64,000 nucleotides of DNA, from contig JADJTD010000001.1 in NCBI GenBank assembly GCA_016711345.1, positions 2,666,001 through 2,730,000 on the forward strand, in the 5' to 3' direction. Both the position numbers and the translations under genes were made by a program. The notes under the pieces are model-generated. The model saw only the letters and a list, made by a program, of their open reading frames with translations. It searched no databases and was not told the origin of the DNA. Shown in pieces: positions 42,860-51,941 of this stretch; position 1 is the first letter of the stretch; each line of letters starts with the position of its first letter. The DNA is from Chloracidobacterium sp. (GTDB lineage: Bacteria > Acidobacteriota > Blastocatellia > Pyrinomonadales > Pyrinomonadaceae).

Positions 42860-43255
42860 TTAAACAATCGGACCTACCGGACAGTTTGACGGTCGCGAGC
42901 TATTCCAGAATTCGATGAGTTTTTTCTTTGCACCCATCTCAAAGAACCAGTAACGAATGTAACGAAGATCGCGCGCCGAAATATTACCATTGAGATGTTC
43001 GCAATTTTCAATCTTAAAACTGGCGTCGTAATCAGCGCCAACCACATGGAAATGGGGAGGTGAATGTTCGTTCAACCGTATTTCAATACGATTTCCGCGT
43101 AGTTTCTCAACTAGAGCACGCTCTACATAAAGAGCTACGGTGTCGTTAGCGAAGTCGATCTTACATTCAATAAGGACGCTCATTAATGACCCTGAAAGAT
43201 GAGTCAAACTAGAGCACCGATCAATTTCTTCAATGAAAAACTCCTTCATCTTCAT
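42860..43255 (-). CDS. DUF4160 domain protein
   Basis: The 131-aa protein carries the DUF4160 signature EHSPPHFHVVGADYDASF (about 66-83), and a following helix-rich part with RDLRYIRYWFFEMGAKKKLI. DUF4160 proteins often occur beside toxin-antitoxin or mobile genes; their function is not established. The N-terminal 45 residues (MKMKEFFIEEIDRCSSLTHL onward) are an extension relative to the usual 80-90 aa. Either of two adjacent ATGs may be the start. The SWIM-domain gene lies 18 bp upstream. Confidence 0.82.
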   Translation of the reverse strand: MKMKEFFIEEIDRCSSLTHLSGSLMSVLIECKIDFANDTVALYVERALVEKLRGNRIEIRLNEHSPPHFHVVGADYDASFKIENCEHLNGNISARDLRYIRYWFFEMGAKKKLIEFWNSSRPSNCPVGPIV

Positions 43256-43273
43256 TGCTGCATATTTTCAAAA

Positions 43274-43609
43274 TTAGGATCGCATCGCTGCAGCTACTTC
43301 TTTTTTTGCGGAAGTTATTTCATTCTTGATTCTTGCTGCCGCCAACTCAAGTTCCCGTAATTTGAGCAAAGCCTTTTCGACATCTGTTCCTGGTAACCAT
43401 GATTGGGCTATTTTTGCTTCGCCGCTGTTCGGACTTATAATTCCGGACGCATCTCCGCCAAGTATCGCTAGTCGGTGCTTGCAGTATTGACCGTTTGCCC
43501 CTGCTGCACATGTGCAATAAGCAGATAGATTGTCTTGCGATCGGCGAGTAAAAGTTACTTTGTAAGGTTCAGGGGCAGAACCCTGTACTTCAAAGGCTAG
43601 TTCTTCCAT
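43274..43609 (-). CDS. Small SWIM zinc-finger-like protein
   Basis: The 111-aa protein contains a SWIM-type pattern CTCAAGANGQYCKHRLAIL (about 32-50; C-x-C-xn-C-x-H), which should bind zinc and may contact nucleic acid or protein. The C-terminal third is a Lys/Glu/Ala-rich helix (VEKALLKLRELELAAARIK). No larger catalytic domain is present, unlike SWIM-helicases. It lies upstream of the DUF4160 gene and probably forms a two-gene unit; its role is unknown. Confidence 0.78.
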   Translation of the reverse strand: MEELAFEVQGSAPEPYKVTFTRRSQDNLSAYCTCAAGANGQYCKHRLAILGGDASGIISPNSGEAKIAQSWLPGTDVEKALLKLRELELAAARIKNEITSAKKEVAAAMRS

Positions 43610-43666
43610 ATTATTTCCTCGAATGTGTAGGCAAATGTAGCATTAACCGTTTGGCTTGGCAAGCGG

Positions 43667-43891
43667 TTAATATTTCCGGTTCTGGTCGCGGTCGTGTTGT
43701 TCGAGTGTGTATTGGATATCTTCTCTTTCCTTGTCGGTGAGGTCGCAGAATTTGAGAAGAAAGCTGCCAAGCTGTTGAACGGTGCGGCCAAGAGCGACGT
43801 AATGATTTTCGCCCTGAGCATCCGCAAACTCCCGCGTCTTCGCCAAAAACTGCCGCCTCTCTTTGCCGCTCAATTCAAATTTCATCATCAT
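43667..43891 (-). CDS. Small hypothetical protein
   Basis: It is a 74-aa charged protein with no signal peptide, beginning with three consecutive Met codons (43891, 43888, 43885), so the true start is uncertain. Sequence is mostly helical (LSGKERRQFLAKTREFADAQ, LTDKEREDIQYTLEQHDRDQ). I recognise no family. It lies 26 bp after the TPR gene at 43918 and is probably the last gene of that series. Confidence 0.6.
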   Translation of the reverse strand: MMMKFELSGKERRQFLAKTREFADAQGENHYVALGRTVQQLGSFLLKFCDLTDKEREDIQYTLEQHDRDQNRKY

Positions 43892-43917
43892 TCAGGGAAT
43901 CGTTTCATAACTATTTT

Positions 43918-45663
43918 CTATTCGGGAAACCCGACTTTCTTGACCAATTCCTTAAATCGCGGGTCGTCTCGCACGAAGTCCCAAATTTTATTGGCCTTTA
44001 TTTCGACCAACCCCCTTTCACGCTCGTCATATGCTTTGTTCAGATATTCGATCGTCTTATCTTTGTCTTTACCCCAAGCATATGCGTTGGCAAAACCCAT
44101 TGGATTAACGTATCCGTCTGGGTCTTTTGCCTGTTTGGCACTCAGGTCTTTGAGGCGTATTTCCTGATTCACTCGCCCGTAGCCATCCCAGCCGCCTTTT
44201 TCGTAAGCTTCTTTTAATTTCGTAATGTTCTCGGGTTTGAAATCATTATTTGCCTTCAAACTAAGAAGATATTCTTCGACAGCTTCGTCATATTTGCCCT
44301 GAGCGGCATAAACTTGACCGTTAACAAAATGAAAACGTGCTTCATCGGGAAATAGCTCATTAAGTTTCTTGTTCTGCAACAAAGCTTCGTCAAATCGATT
44401 GGCGGCGAAGAGACCAATAGCCAACTCCCTGTTAATGATCATTGAAAACGGGTCGAGCTCGACGGCTTTTGTAAGTTGCTTGATCGCCTCGTCGCTTCTG
44501 CCGATCGCCATTAAAGAGTTCCCATACCATTGATGAGCCGTCGCGTAATTAGGATCGAGTTCGATCGCCCGTTTGAAGGACTTTTCGGCTCCTGCAAAGT
44601 CATACTCATAAGTAAGAATGATCGATGCCAGAGACGTATGTGCTTCGGCCAAGTTCGGGTCAAGCTCGAGAGCCTTGAGAGCCGCCTGCTTAGCTTGCGG
44701 CAAATAGTCCTTTGGCCTGACTTCGCCCCAACGAGGAAACAAGCTATAAGTATCGGCTAAGCCGGTGTAAGCCAGCGCATAGTTCGGGTCTTTTTCGATG
44801 GCCTGTTTGAAAAACTCGACCGCCTTTTCAAATTCTTTCGCATCTCGTTTGTTCCAATGGTAACGACCCTGCAGATATAGCTGATAAGCTTCCGAGTTGT
44901 CGGTGTATTTCTTCGCAAGCTTTTGCTCACTTTCGCCCGACAGTTTTAATTGCAGTTTGCCCACGATCTCGGCGACTATCTCGCGTTGGGTGGTCAGCAA
45001 TTCCGACAGTTTCCGTTCATACTGCTCGCCCCACAGCGACTTGTTGGTGCGGGCATCCACCAGCTCGACCGTGATGTTCAGATTGTCGCCCCGCTTGGTA
45101 AGGCGTCCGGTCATCACCGCATCTACGCCAAGTTCGTTGGCGATCTTGGCAACATCGGTCTCCTTCCCCTTGTAACGCATCACCGAACTCGTCGGGCTGA
45201 CCCGCAGATCAGGAATCTGCGTCAGGCGAAAGATCAGCGATTCCGCCAAACCGTCGGATAAATAATCTGTGTCGGCATCCGAATTCCTATTCTCAAACGG
45301 CATCACCGCGATGGAATTGATCTGTTTGGCAGGAGTGACATATCGATACCCAAAAAATCCGCCAAGAATGATAACGACCAGGGCTAACGGAACGAAAAGC
45401 AGACGCTTGTCAAAGCTTCTTGCGTTTGGTGCATCTGCAACGTCCGAAGGCAAGACCGCAGTTTCCTCAGCCGTGTGTATCTGCGCGCGTGTTGGAGCCT
45501 CACTAGTCGGGAACCCAGTCGCTATCGCTCCCGGTTCTGACATGATCGCCGTCTTCGGTTCGTCCATCGACGCCGGGCCTTCGAGCAAAGCATTTCCGTC
45601 GTCAAGACAATACAACAGCGTGTCGTCGTAATAATCGCGTCTGCATTCTGGGCATCGTTTCAT
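43918..45663 (-). CDS. Zinc-ribbon / membrane-anchored / TPR protein, array member 1
   Basis: It is a 581-aa predicted inner-membrane protein. A short N-terminal zinc-ribbon-like knuckle with CPECRRDYYDDTLLYCLDDG (Cys 4, 7, 19) is followed by a disordered linker, a TM helix (about 88-108), a TolB-N/FlgO-like domain (about 117-235; IAVMPFENRNSDADTDYLSD, LTGRL-type GRLTKRGDNLNITVELVDAR) and about nine TPRs (about 255-540). The FlgO-like plus TPR layout is known from adenylate-cyclase-linked and CadC-type proteins, but no cyclase or DNA-binding domain is present. Three paralogues or relatives lie upstream on the same strand. The function is unknown. Confidence 0.83.
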   Translation of the reverse strand: MKRCPECRRDYYDDTLLYCLDDGNALLEGPASMDEPKTAIMSEPGAIATGFPTSEAPTRAQIHTAEETAVLPSDVADAPNARSFDKRLLFVPLALVVIILGGFFGYRYVTPAKQINSIAVMPFENRNSDADTDYLSDGLAESLIFRLTQIPDLRVSPTSSVMRYKGKETDVAKIANELGVDAVMTGRLTKRGDNLNITVELVDARTNKSLWGEQYERKLSELLTTQREIVAEIVGKLQLKLSGESEQKLAKKYTDNSEAYQLYLQGRYHWNKRDAKEFEKAVEFFKQAIEKDPNYALAYTGLADTYSLFPRWGEVRPKDYLPQAKQAALKALELDPNLAEAHTSLASIILTYEYDFAGAEKSFKRAIELDPNYATAHQWYGNSLMAIGRSDEAIKQLTKAVELDPFSMIINRELAIGLFAANRFDEALLQNKKLNELFPDEARFHFVNGQVYAAQGKYDEAVEEYLLSLKANNDFKPENITKLKEAYEKGGWDGYGRVNQEIRLKDLSAKQAKDPDGYVNPMGFANAYAWGKDKDKTIEYLNKAYDERERGLVEIKANKIWDFVRDDPRFKELVKKVGFPE

Positions 45664-45675
45664 AAATACGTATCT

Positions 45676-47655
45676 CTATCTAAAACCCGTGATCAAAACA
45701 GCGTTTGACGTTGCCTCGCCGCGGACGATCGCGATCTGTTTGCCGTCGCGTGAGTATTCACGGCGAACGATCGTGGGCGGGTCAAAGTTTGTGAGTTGCT
45801 TCGGTTTACCGCCGTCGATCGGCTGGACCCACATATCAGTCTTCTCTCCGCGGGATGCAAGGTAGGCGATACCTTTTCCATCAGGTGTCCATCTGGGGCC
45901 GCTGCTGACGTTGAGAGATGGCGGAGCTTCAAGGATTTTGATCGCCTCGCCTCCGTCCGCAGGCACGATCGCGATCCGGTTCCAGCGCTGGGTCTTTTCA
46001 TCCATAACGAAACACGCAAGATATTTCCCGTCGTGAGAATAGCTTGGCTCTGTCGCCAGGCCGTCGAATAGCCTTTGAGGTTCACCACCATCGATCGGCA
46101 TTCTGACGATCACGGGTTTGCCGTCAATAAAGGCCGAATAAAGCACCCATTTGCTGTCAACCGAAATACTCGGATTGTCACCGCCTACACCGGACGTCAA
46201 TTGAACCGGATTGCCCCCACCAACATCGATCCTGAATATCTGACCGCCGCCCTCGGCAGAGTAGTAAACGACATAACGGCCGTCGGGCGAAACTATCGGC
46301 CCCGCTTTGAAGATCCGATCGTTAGTCAGTTGCTTGGGATTTGATCCGTCAACACCCATCGACCATATCTCATAATCACCGCTCTGGTCCGAGGCATAGA
46401 CGATCCGTCCATCCGGTGTCCAGGATATGCCCCAAGTGTCTCCTTTTGGCGGCATTATCTGTTTGGCTGAATTTGGATCGGTATTTGGCGAGATCCACAC
46501 GTTCGATCTTGATTCGCTTTCGATCAAAGAAATGGACTTTCCGTCTGCCGTTATCGAGATATCGTTGTAGGATCTTAGTGTCGGAGTTACGCGTCGCGGT
46601 TCGCCCGACGGGTAGCTTATTTCCCAGACCTGCCCCGGGGTTCCGACATATTCTGTTGCAACGATAAGTACTGCATCACCTGCCGGCGTCCACACCAGGT
46701 CTCTTAAGCCCGCCCATTTCCGGCTTCCAAGTTCCGAAATGCTTCCGTCAGTGGTCGAGATCAAGCCTATGAAATATTGTGGTCCGGGCAGCAGATCGTC
46801 GTCCCCGATACCGACCGCTATCGTTTTCCCGTCGGGCGACCAGGCCGGACGCGTACTGGTAAATTGCTTTCCACGAAACGTTGCGAGCTTTCGCTCATTC
46901 GTGCCATCGGCGTTTGCGACAAATATCCATGCTTCGGCCGCCGCGTTGTCATAACGAACATAGCCGATCTGCTTTCCGTCGGACGAGAATGTGATATCTA
47001 GCGCGTTTGACAGAAACTTCGTTGGCGAACCGCCGAGGGTCGGAACTTTAAAGATGGTATTAAGTCCGCTCTCCGGAGTTTCGGCGTTAAAATAAACAAA
47101 GCTTCCGTCTGGAGCAAATGCGAGGCCGCGGATCGCCTCCAACTCGCCGGCTTGAACCACCTGAACATTACTGTTCGTCTGTATCTGCCTGATCCACAAT
47201 GATTCTTTTTCATTTTCGAGCCGTCTATAGACGAGGAATTTACCGTCCGGTGAGATCACCGACCCACGAGTTTTTCCGTCGCCGGTCAGCCGTTGCGTCT
47301 TGAGGTTGTCAGTCGTTCTCGATACCTGAGGCGGCGGCGATTTGAAATAACGAAATGCTAAAAATCCGGTCGCAACCAGTGCTCCGATGATGACCAATAC
47401 GAAAGCGATATTTCGCAGTGCAGATGAACGCTTCTTTCCAGATGTATGAGCGGCTAGGGTCTCACCGGTCGTGTTTATTTGCCGACGCGTCGGCGCCTCG
47501 TTCGGCGCCTCAGTCGAATGCAAGATCGCCGTCTGCGGCTCGTCGCCAGCACCGGAGCCGCTTGCCGGGCCAAACAGAAGGTCCGACCCATCATCGAGAC
47601 AAAAGCTCATCGTGTCGTCATTGAAATCTCTTCCGCACTGCGGGCATTTTTTCAT
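45676..47655 (-). CDS. Zinc-ribbon / membrane-anchored / PD40 beta-propeller protein, array member 2
   Basis: It is a 659-aa protein with the same N-terminal knuckle (CPQCGRDFNDDTMSFCLDDG), a linker, a TM helix (about 82-104) and then a TolB/WD40-like (PD40) propeller with repeated SPDGKxxxY motifs (VISPDGKFLVYRR, IVSPDGRYVVYYS, RWTPDGKGIAYLA). The ATG at 47655 gives the same start as its paralogues; the ORF extends 44 codons upstream into the preceding gene. Propellers of this kind bind proteins or glycans. It resembles the C-terminal half of the Ser/Thr kinase at 55434, with the kinase replaced by a zinc knuckle. Confidence 0.83.
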   Translation of the reverse strand: MKKCPQCGRDFNDDTMSFCLDDGSDLLFGPASGSGAGDEPQTAILHSTEAPNEAPTRRQINTTGETLAAHTSGKKRSSALRNIAFVLVIIGALVATGFLAFRYFKSPPPQVSRTTDNLKTQRLTGDGKTRGSVISPDGKFLVYRRLENEKESLWIRQIQTNSNVQVVQAGELEAIRGLAFAPDGSFVYFNAETPESGLNTIFKVPTLGGSPTKFLSNALDITFSSDGKQIGYVRYDNAAAEAWIFVANADGTNERKLATFRGKQFTSTRPAWSPDGKTIAVGIGDDDLLPGPQYFIGLISTTDGSISELGSRKWAGLRDLVWTPAGDAVLIVATEYVGTPGQVWEISYPSGEPRRVTPTLRSYNDISITADGKSISLIESESRSNVWISPNTDPNSAKQIMPPKGDTWGISWTPDGRIVYASDQSGDYEIWSMGVDGSNPKQLTNDRIFKAGPIVSPDGRYVVYYSAEGGGQIFRIDVGGGNPVQLTSGVGGDNPSISVDSKWVLYSAFIDGKPVIVRMPIDGGEPQRLFDGLATEPSYSHDGKYLACFVMDEKTQRWNRIAIVPADGGEAIKILEAPPSLNVSSGPRWTPDGKGIAYLASRGEKTDMWVQPIDGGKPKQLTNFDPPTIVRREYSRDGKQIAIVRGEATSNAVLITGFR

Positions 47656-47660
47656 AATTT

Positions 47661-49391
47661 CTATTCCGGCAGACCCATCCGTTTCAGCAAATCCTTGACT
47701 CGAGGGTCGTCGCGGAGAGATTCGAAGGCTATGTAATATCTGACAACCGAGACACTCTCTTTGTTCTGCAGATCCTTTTCCAGCCATTCTAGTGCTTTAT
47801 CTTTGTCGCCCAGTCCAACGTAAACCTGAGCAATATTTAGTCCCGCGGTTGCCTTCTCGGTGTAACTTGCTTCCAACTCTTTCGCAATTGCGAGCGCTTC
47901 GGAGCGCCTTCCGATAACAGCGTAACCATAACCAAGATCTGTAAGAATATTGGCCGCTCTGTTACTCATTTCGACGGCTTTTTCAAGATTTGCCATCCCC
48001 TCCGCGTTACGCCCCAGTTTTAGATAGGACAGTCCCAAATAGTCATACGCAAGCGGAAAGGTTGGATCAATCTCAATTACTTTGAGTGAGTTTTCGACGC
48101 TTGCCTGATGGTTGTTTTGGATCTGATACATCTCAGAAATATTGACGCCAATAATACTCGAAAGCGGGTCGAGTTCTTTGGCACGTTTCATCATCACGGC
48201 AGCTTCTTCAAATCGACCAAGTTCTTTTAGAAGCCCGGCATACCAATGATAACCGGTCGCGTAATTTGGATTGATCTCGATCGCACGCTTGTATTCCCGC
48301 TCAGATTCTGCCCATTGCCAGTAACTTTGCGCCACTTGTGCAAGCGATGTGTGTGCTTCTGACAACTCTTCATCAAGAGCGATTGCCCGCTCGGCGTAGG
48401 CCTTCGCTTGCGGCATTGCTTCTCTGGTAGGAGTTCCGGAGTATTGCGGCAATAGAACGTAACAATCGGCAAGACCAACATACGCAAGGGCATAACCAGC
48501 ATCTTTTGACACGGCGATGTTGAATTGCTCGATTGCTTTTTTGAAATTCTCCTCCGTACGGCGATTCCAGTAATAACGTCCTTTCAGATACGCTTGATAC
48601 GCTTCGGGGCTTGACGTAGATGTTTTGGTCACCTTTGCTTCGTCCGCACCCGAAAGTTTTGATTTGAGTTTAGTCGAAACATCTTTGGCGATCTCGCTCT
48701 GCAGCGAGACAAGGTCAGATTGTTTGCGGTTGTATTCTTCGGCCCAGATCACGTCTTGTGTTTGCGTATTGACCAGTTCGAGATTCAATTTAAGATCGTC
48801 ACCACGCCCCCCGACTCTGCCTAGCAAGACTGCCTGAACTCCCAATTCCTCACCGATCTTCTTCGGCGAAGTTTCCTTGCCCTTGTAATAAAAAACTGTG
48901 CTTCTGGACTTAACAGCCAAATTCGGCACTTGCGACAGACTTTTAATAAGCGTTTCGGTCATGCCGTCCGAGAGATACTCGACATCAGCGTTTCCACTTT
49001 CATTGACGAACGGCATCACGGCGATGGATTCGATCTGTTTTGCCGGGGTGATAAATCGATAACCGAAAAATCCGGCGACAAGAAACACAACCAAAATTCC
49101 ACCGGCGATCAGCGGCTTCGCCGCCCTATTTGCGGAAAAACTACGCTTTTCCGTCGAGCCGCCCAAATTCTTTTGAGGCTCCGCCTCCGCCCCGCGTGGT
49201 AAGACGGCAGTCTTATCGGCTGTGTAAATCTGCGCACGAGTCGCTGCTTCGCTCGGCGGCTCTGTGTCGTGCATTATCGCCGTCGCCGGCTCATCCATCG
49301 ACGCCGGGCCGTAGAGCAACTCGGTTCCGTCATCGAGACAGTACATCATCGAGTTGTCGTATTCTCGTCCGCACTGCGGGCACTTCTTCAT
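47661..49391 (-). CDS. Zinc-ribbon / membrane-anchored / TPR protein, array member 3
   Basis: It is a 576-aa paralogue of the gene at 43918: knuckle CPQCGREYDNSMMYCLDDG, TM helix (about 92-112), FlgO/TolB-N-like domain (IAVMPFVNESGNADVEYLSD) and TPRs to the end. It shares a five-base gap with the PD40 gene downstream and its ATG overlaps the stop of the bicupin gene (TAATG), so the four genes are likely translated together. The function is unknown; a sensory or scaffold role at the membrane is inference. Confidence 0.83.
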   Translation of the reverse strand: MKKCPQCGREYDNSMMYCLDDGTELLYGPASMDEPATAIMHDTEPPSEAATRAQIYTADKTAVLPRGAEAEPQKNLGGSTEKRSFSANRAAKPLIAGGILVVFLVAGFFGYRFITPAKQIESIAVMPFVNESGNADVEYLSDGMTETLIKSLSQVPNLAVKSRSTVFYYKGKETSPKKIGEELGVQAVLLGRVGGRGDDLKLNLELVNTQTQDVIWAEEYNRKQSDLVSLQSEIAKDVSTKLKSKLSGADEAKVTKTSTSSPEAYQAYLKGRYYWNRRTEENFKKAIEQFNIAVSKDAGYALAYVGLADCYVLLPQYSGTPTREAMPQAKAYAERAIALDEELSEAHTSLAQVAQSYWQWAESEREYKRAIEINPNYATGYHWYAGLLKELGRFEEAAVMMKRAKELDPLSSIIGVNISEMYQIQNNHQASVENSLKVIEIDPTFPLAYDYLGLSYLKLGRNAEGMANLEKAVEMSNRAANILTDLGYGYAVIGRRSEALAIAKELEASYTEKATAGLNIAQVYVGLGDKDKALEWLEKDLQNKESVSVVRYYIAFESLRDDPRVKDLLKRMGLPE

Positions 49392-50074
49392 TACTTGATC
49401 TCAATGTCTATAGCTTCGAAAACGGTTTTACCGACGTTCTTGATCGTGTGAGCCGTGCCTGCGGCCTGCCAAACGATGTCGCCGGCCTTCGCGTCAATGA
49501 TCCGTCTCGTACCGTCGGGGGCGGTGATTTCGACTCTCGAATCGTAAAGCATCACCCCAAGGCCGCTCAGCTTATGAGTGTGAGGTTTCGACGACTCACC
49601 TGGCTTGAGGATAAGGCGGTTGACTCTCACGCGCTCGTTGTCGATCTCGACGATGTGAGCGTCGGTCAGCGGAGCCTTCGCGGTTGTCTTCGAAGGCCGC
49701 CTTTTGCTCGGTAGCAGTTCAATGTAAATGGTCCGGAAATCGGTCTTACCGCGGTTCATGACCCTATGCGAGAATTCGGGACTCGAGCCGAAACTCGTCT
49801 CGCCCAACCGGGTTGTGAACTCTTCTTTGGTTCCATCGATCGACTCGTCGGTCATTTGGGCGTCGCTCACAGGTACGCCAACGCCATCGAATACATGCGT
49901 GTGAAAGAGTGTCCCGCCTCCGACAGGCACCAGTACGTCAAACACCCTCACATACTCATTTTCGAGTTTTAGACGGTGCCCGGGTTCCTTATCGATAGGT
50001 ACCGGCGCCTGCGCCGCCGAGAACAGCGAAAACACAGCTACGAGGCTGATCAGCAAAAACATTTTACTTGTCAT
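49391..50074 (-). CDS. Secreted two-domain cupin protein
   Basis: It is a 227-aa protein with a signal peptide (ending near LFSAAQA) and two cupin-like halves: about 30-125 (LFHTHVFDGVGV gives one metal-binding His set) and about 135-227 (GESSKPHTHKLSGLGVMLYD and AAGTAHTIKN give the second, the better conserved). Metal-binding His residues suggest a periplasmic metal-dependent or ligand-binding role. Its stop overlaps the start of the TPR gene downstream. Substrate unknown. Confidence 0.82.
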   Translation of the reverse strand: MTSKMFLLISLVAVFSLFSAAQAPVPIDKEPGHRLKLENEYVRVFDVLVPVGGGTLFHTHVFDGVGVPVSDAQMTDESIDGTKEEFTTRLGETSFGSSPEFSHRVMNRGKTDFRTIYIELLPSKRRPSKTTAKAPLTDAHIVEIDNERVRVNRLILKPGESSKPHTHKLSGLGVMLYDSRVEITAPDGTRRIIDAKAGDIVWQAAGTAHTIKNVGKTVFEAIDIEIK

Positions 50075-50113
50075 ATTTTCATTTCACGGCCGCAATGCAG
50101 CCAACTATAATTC

Positions 50114-50197
50114 TTACTTGAGCACGCGAACCCCGTCACTCCGACAGAAGCTTTTCGACACGTCATACTCACGTCCGCACTGCGGGCATTTTCTCAT
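50114..50197 (-). CDS. Orphan zinc-ribbon micro-ORF (27 aa), possible gene remnant
   Basis: A short frame starting at ATG 50197 reads MRKCPQCGREYDVSKSFCRS and then DGVRVLK before a TAA at 50114. It preserves the CPQCGREY...FC..DG knuckle of the neighbouring membrane proteins, but lacks linker, TM helix and effector domain. It sits between two full-length array members. It may be a decayed copy cut down to the head, or a stand-alone micro-protein; no clear ribosome-binding site was found. Confidence 0.5.
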   Translation of the reverse strand: MRKCPQCGREYDVSKSFCRSDGVRVLK

Positions 50198-50203
50198 AAA
50201 TCG

Positions 50204-51937
50204 CTACTCCGGGATCCCGACTCGTTTGACCAATTCCTTAAATCGCGCGTCGTCGCGCACGAAGTCCCAAATAAAACTGACCTTAAGGTAAAGAACACCC
50301 ATTGAGCGCTCGTCATAAGCTTTGTTCAGATATTCGATTGTCTTATCTTTGTCTTTGAGATAAGCGTAAGAGTTGGCAAACTCAATTGCCTGTACATAAG
50401 CGTTCTTGTCTTTTGCCTGTTGGTCATTTAGAGATTTGAGTTTTTCTTCTTCCCGGTTTTTTACTAAACCGTCCCAACCGCCTTTTTCGTACATGTCCTT
50501 TGCCTCCTGAATTTCTTCAGGTTTGGCCCGGGCTGCTTTCCCAACAAGGATGTATTCTTCGAAAGCTTGCGAGTATTTGCCTTGAGCCTCATAAATCGTG
50601 GCGTTGGTATAACGAAAGCCAATTTCATCGGGAAACAACTCATTGACTTTCTTATTTTGCATCAATGCTTCGTCAAATCGTTTGGCGACTGTCAAAATCT
50701 GCACCATTTGCTGGTTGATGATCTTGGAAAACGGGTCAAGTTCGACAGCTTTTGATATTTCCCTGATAGCATCATCATGTTTGCCCGCGCCGTCTAGTAA
50801 CTCCGCATACCATTGATGAGCCGTGGCGTACTTTGGATTGAGCTCGATCGCGCGTTTGAATGCTTTCTCAGCACCTGCCCAGTCATAATCGTAATAAAAA
50901 ATTGCCTCGCCGAGAGATGCGTGGGCCTCCGCCAAATTCGGGTCAAGTTCGAGAGCCTTGAGTGCGGCTTGCTTGGCTTGCGGCATATAGTCTTTCGGTC
51001 TGGAATAGCCGTATGCAGGAAACAAGGAATATGTATCGGCTAATCCGCTGTAGGCAAGGGCGTAGTTCGGGTCTTTTTCGATGGCTTGTTTGAAAAACTC
51101 GACCGCTTTATCAAATGCCTTTGCCTCCCGCTTGTTCCACTGGTAACGGCCTTGCAGATAAAGCTGATAGGCTTCGGAGTTGGCGGTGTAATTCTTTTCG
51201 ACACTCGCGACTTCTGCACCTGAAAGCCTGGATTTCAGTTTGCTCGAAACATCGCGCGCGATCTCGCTTTGCAACGAAACGAGGTCCGCTTGTTTACGGT
51301 CGTATCGCTGACTCCAGATCGCATTTTCGGTTTGCACATCAACGAGTTCCAAACTGAGCGTTAATTGATCGCCGCGTTGGGCAACCCGACCATTCAAGAT
51401 CGCTTGCACGTTCAGCTCTTTGCCGATGGTCTTCGCGTCCGTTTCTTTGCCTTTGTAGCGGAATACCGATGATCGCGCCTTCACATTCAGGTTCGGCAAT
51501 TGCGTCAAATTACCGATCAGCGTCTCAGTCATGCCGTCCGAAAGATATTCAACATCAGCATTACCGCTTTCATTAATAAACGGCATCACTGCAATTGATT
51601 CGATCTGTTTGCCGGGCGTGACATACCTGTATCCAAAAAAACCGCCGAGAACGATCACCGCAAGAAGCACCAGAGCCAAAAATAACCGTTTATCAAAGGC
51701 TTTTGTTTTTGGAATATCGGCAATGCCCGACGGCAAAACAGCCGTCTGTTCGGTCGTATGGATCTGAGCCCGAGTCGGAGCATCATCCGAAGACGCCGTC
51801 GAGTGGAAGATTGCCGTCACCGGTTCATCGCCCGCTGACCCCGTGGTAGGGCCTTCTAAAAGCTCATTTCCATCGTCGAGACAATACAGCAACGTATCGT
51901 CGTAATAATCCCGTCTGCATTCAGGGCATCGTTTCAT
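50204..51937 (-). CDS. Zinc-ribbon / membrane-anchored / TPR protein, array member 4
   Basis: It is a 577-aa close paralogue of the gene at 43918, nearly identical at the knuckle (CPECRRDYYDDTLLYCLDDG) and with FAYRYVTP-type TM flank, FlgO/TolB-N-like domain (IAVMPFINESGNADVEYLSD) and TPRs (SEAYQLYLQGRYQWNKREAK, AEAHASLGEAIFYYDYDWAG). The C terminus IWDFVRDDARFKELVKRVG is shared with member 1. The PIN toxin gene ends four bases before its start, so it is probably co-transcribed with that module. The high similarity suggests recent duplication. Confidence 0.84.
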   Translation of the reverse strand: MKRCPECRRDYYDDTLLYCLDDGNELLEGPTTGSAGDEPVTAIFHSTASSDDAPTRAQIHTTEQTAVLPSGIADIPKTKAFDKRLFLALVLLAVIVLGGFFGYRYVTPGKQIESIAVMPFINESGNADVEYLSDGMTETLIGNLTQLPNLNVKARSSVFRYKGKETDAKTIGKELNVQAILNGRVAQRGDQLTLSLELVDVQTENAIWSQRYDRKQADLVSLQSEIARDVSSKLKSRLSGAEVASVEKNYTANSEAYQLYLQGRYQWNKREAKAFDKAVEFFKQAIEKDPNYALAYSGLADTYSLFPAYGYSRPKDYMPQAKQAALKALELDPNLAEAHASLGEAIFYYDYDWAGAEKAFKRAIELNPKYATAHQWYAELLDGAGKHDDAIREISKAVELDPFSKIINQQMVQILTVAKRFDEALMQNKKVNELFPDEIGFRYTNATIYEAQGKYSQAFEEYILVGKAARAKPEEIQEAKDMYEKGGWDGLVKNREEEKLKSLNDQQAKDKNAYVQAIEFANSYAYLKDKDKTIEYLNKAYDERSMGVLYLKVSFIWDFVRDDARFKELVKRVGIPE

Positions 51938-51941
51938 AACT

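Noticed and set aside
43918..51937. Adenylate cyclase or CadC-type regulators
   Set aside because: The FlgO-like plus TPR part is similar, but no cyclase or winged-helix DNA-binding domain is present at the N terminus.
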